A DNA stretch of 6,662 nt, from the NCBI GenBank assembly GCA_950075905.1, contig CATMVR010000283.1:1-6662 (forward strand), given 5' to 3'. The translations under genes were made by a program, and so were the position numbers. The notes under the pieces are model-generated. The model did not search any database. It had not been told where the DNA came from and saw only the letters and a list, made by a program, of their open reading frames with translations. This DNA is from an uncultured Persicitalea sp. (GTDB taxonomy: Bacteria; Bacteroidota; Bacteroidia; Cytophagales; Spirosomataceae). Positions 5,510 to 6,662 of the stretch are shown here, piece by piece (the first letter of the stretch is position 1; each line of letters starts with the position of its first letter).

Positions 5510-5540
5510 TTTCGTGGGGGGATCGCTCTTTATATCTTTG
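5510..5540 (+). promoter_or_regulatory. Bacteroidota-type promoter for the DUF1080 gene (TTTC-N19-TATCTTTG)
   Basis: TATCTTTG at 5533-5540 is an exact match to the -7 consensus TAnnTTTG. A near-consensus -33 element (TTTC for TTTG) lies at 5510-5513 with the typical 19-base spacing. Transcription would start a few bases downstream of 5540, leaving a leader of roughly 45 bases before ATG 5591. The spacer contains a run of six G (5516-5521). It stands divergently from the methyltransferase -7 box, about 60 bases away. Confidence 0.7.
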
Positions 5541-5590
5541 CAGGAGGTACCTTGCTCCGGCAATTTTATATTCTTCATTACTCCATTTTC

Positions 5591-6463
5591 ATGAAAACAG
5601 CATTTATTTCTCTTTTACTTCTCTTGGTTGGTTCTCTCTCCTTAGGTCAGAAAAAAGCAGACCAGAAAGAATGGAAACAACTATTCAACGGCAAAGACCT
5701 CAAAGGCTGGGACGTCAAGATTCGTGGCTACGAACTCAACGAGAACTTTGGCAATACGTTTCGGGTGGAAGACGGCAAAATCGTGACCCGCTACGACGCC
5801 TATGACGAATTTAAGCAACGGTACGGCCACCTGTTCTACAAGGACAATTTCTCCTACTACCGCGTGGCGGTAGAGTACCGCTTTGTGGGCGAGCAGCCCA
5901 AGGGTGGCGAAGGCTGGGCCAAACGCAACAGCGGCATTATGGTACACGGGCAGACGGCGGCTTCGATGGGTAAAAATCAGGATTTCCCGATTTCGATCGA
6001 GGTACAGCTTCTGGGCGGATTGGACAAGGGCGAGCGTACTACCTGCAACCTTTGTACCCCCGGCACCAATGTAGTTATTGACGGCAAGCTTGTGACGCAG
6101 CACTGCATCAACTCCAAGTCACAAACTTACAACGGCGACCAGTGGGTGCGGGCTGAGGTACTGGTGCTGGGCGATTCGCTGATCCAGCACTTCGTGAACG
6201 GCGAAATGGTGCTCGACTACCAGAAGCCCCAGGTAGGCGGCGGCACGGTAAGTGGCTTTGATCCCACGCAGAAGCCGGATGGTAAACTCCTTGCGGAGGG
6301 CTCCATCTCGCTACAAAGTGAGAGCCATCCGGTAGAGTTTCGCAAGGTAGAGATTCTGGACCTGAAAGGGTGCATGGACCCAAAGGCTACCAACTTCAAG
6401 TCATACTATGTGAAGGCCGACAACTCTCTCTGTACCTACAGAAAGAAAAGAAAGTCGGAATAG
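5591..6463 (+). CDS. Exported DUF1080 / 3-keto-disaccharide hydrolase family protein
   Basis: This 290-residue protein starts at ATG 5591. It has a signal peptide (MKTAFISLLLLLVGSLSLG then Q20), so it is exported. Residues 28-257 match the DUF1080 family (PF06439, concanavalin-like jelly-roll fold): WKQLFNGKDLKGWDVK (28-43), FRVEDGKIVT (57-66), SGIMVHGQ (114-121), ISIEVQLLGG (134-143), CNLCTPGTN (152-160), FVNGEMVLDY (201-210) and EGSISLQSESHPVEFRKVEI (236-255). Some members hydrolyse 3-keto-glycosides; the substrate here is unknown. A C-terminal module (258-283) with GCMDPKATNF and a second cysteine at 281 resembles the cysteine-bracketed GC-DP-A-N-C motifs of secreted Bacteroidota proteins, followed by a basic end. 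A longer form from TTG 5552 is in frame but would put 13 residues ahead of the signal peptide. The gene has its own promoter and terminator. Confidence 0.85.
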   Translation: MKTAFISLLLLLVGSLSLGQKKADQKEWKQLFNGKDLKGWDVKIRGYELNENFGNTFRVEDGKIVTRYDAYDEFKQRYGHLFYKDNFSYYRVAVEYRFVGEQPKGGEGWAKRNSGIMVHGQTAASMGKNQDFPISIEVQLLGGLDKGERTTCNLCTPGTNVVIDGKLVTQHCINSKSQTYNGDQWVRAEVLVLGDSLIQHFVNGEMVLDYQKPQVGGGTVSGFDPTQKPDGKLLAEGSISLQSESHPVEFRKVEILDLKGCMDPKATNFKSYYVKADNSLCTYRKKRKSE

Positions 6464-6479
6464 CCTTTTCATTTTTGTG

Positions 6480-6518
6480 AACGCACCTATTCCTTTTCGA
6501 AGAAATAGGTGCGTTTTT
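6480..6518 (+). terminator. Rho-independent terminator of the DUF1080 gene
   Basis: This is a perfect 12-bp inverted repeat (AACGCACCTATT at 6480-6491 and AATAGGTGCGTT at 6504-6515). Its 12-base loop can itself pair as CTT-TTCG-AAG, and it is followed by a T-run ending at 6518. It lies 17 bases after the DUF1080 stop. The T-run is on the plus strand only, so termination is directed at the rightward gene. The hairpin overlaps the coding end of the convergent gene, whose stop is at 6487-6489. Confidence 0.85.
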
Positions 6519-6662
6519 CGTCCAGATCGTCGTAGGTGTACATGGCCCGGCGACGGTTTTTCCAGGCGTGCCGGATCAGGATAAAATCACCGATACAGCC
6601 CAGCGTATGGATCAGCAGGGTGAAGCCCCATAGAAAGTTGAGACCTGGTGCCAATAATATAA
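6487..6662 (-). CDS. C-terminal end of a probable DUF3267-family membrane protein (partial)
   Basis: The minus-strand frame is open from the right edge to a TAG at 6487-6489, giving the last 57 residues. They show a hydrophobic stretch (ILLAPGLNFLWGFTLLIHTLGCIGDFILI, 1-29), a basic patch (HAWKNRRRA, 31-39) and an acidic hydrophilic end (MYTYDDLDEKRTYFFEKE). This looks like the last membrane segment and cytoplasmic tail of a DUF3267 (putative zincin peptidase) protein. The identification rests on recognition of the GCIGDFILIR...MYTYDDLDEK pattern, and the active-site region is outside the window. The final codons overlap the terminator hairpin of the convergent DUF1080 gene, so the two genes face each other with no free spacer beyond 23 bases. 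Confidence 0.5.
   Translation of the reverse strand, partial: ILLAPGLNFLWGFTLLIHTLGCIGDFILIRHAWKNRRRAMYTYDDLDEKRTYFFEKE

Noticed and set aside
5552..5590. A TTG start at 5552 with AGGAGG four bases upstream, extending the DUF1080 protein by 13 residues.
   Set aside because: The AGGAGG would lie at or next to the predicted transcription start, Bacteroidota rarely use such sites, and the signal peptide clearly begins at ATG 5591.

Overview
The window looks like chromosome of a Bacteroidota bacterium, most likely Cytophagales (Spirosoma/Dyadobacter relatives). The reasons are Bacteroidota-type promoter boxes (TAnnTTTG), starts without Shine-Dalgarno sequences, and a set of exported proteins typical of the group: an M1 peptidase, a Kelch protein, a DUF1080 / 3-keto-disaccharide hydrolase, and a probable DUF3267 protein. 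The genus is inferred from protein resemblance only.

Layout. 1-739 (-) is the 5' two fifths or so of an exported M1-family aminopeptidase that runs off the left edge. 740-2040 is an AT-rich island holding two remnants of a PD-(D/E)XK 'Rpn / putative transposase' gene on the minus strand, each followed by a copy of the same two-hairpin, REP-like repeat. The upstream copy (1271-1942) keeps the nuclease core but has lost its C-terminal domain. The downstream copy (867-1166) keeps the extreme N-terminus and the C-terminal domain but has lost the core. 2086-3072 (-) is an exported six-repeat Kelch beta-propeller. 3170-4444 (+) is a McrC-like PD-(D/E)XK nuclease subunit with a TTG start and no McrB partner in view. 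4497-5432 (-) is a class I SAM-dependent methyltransferase with a GTG start. 5591-6463 (+) is an exported DUF1080 protein with a small cysteine-bracketed tail, read from a good Bacteroidota promoter and ended by a strong hairpin terminator. 6487-6662 (-) is the C-terminal end of a probable DUF3267 membrane protein, whose coding end contains that terminator.

How the genes relate. Apart from the two tandem Rpn remnants, neighbours are divergent, convergent or separately spaced, so I see no multi-gene metabolic operon. The most interesting parts are the split Rpn pair, because Rpn C-terminal domains made as separate small proteins are known antitoxins in E. coli, the repeat that supplies the last 28 codons of the nuclease remnant, and the solitary McrC. 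Two heptanucleotide-periodic arrays also overlap the stop codons of the Kelch and methyltransferase genes. Nothing here proves a new system; the split Rpn locus is the best candidate for follow-up.
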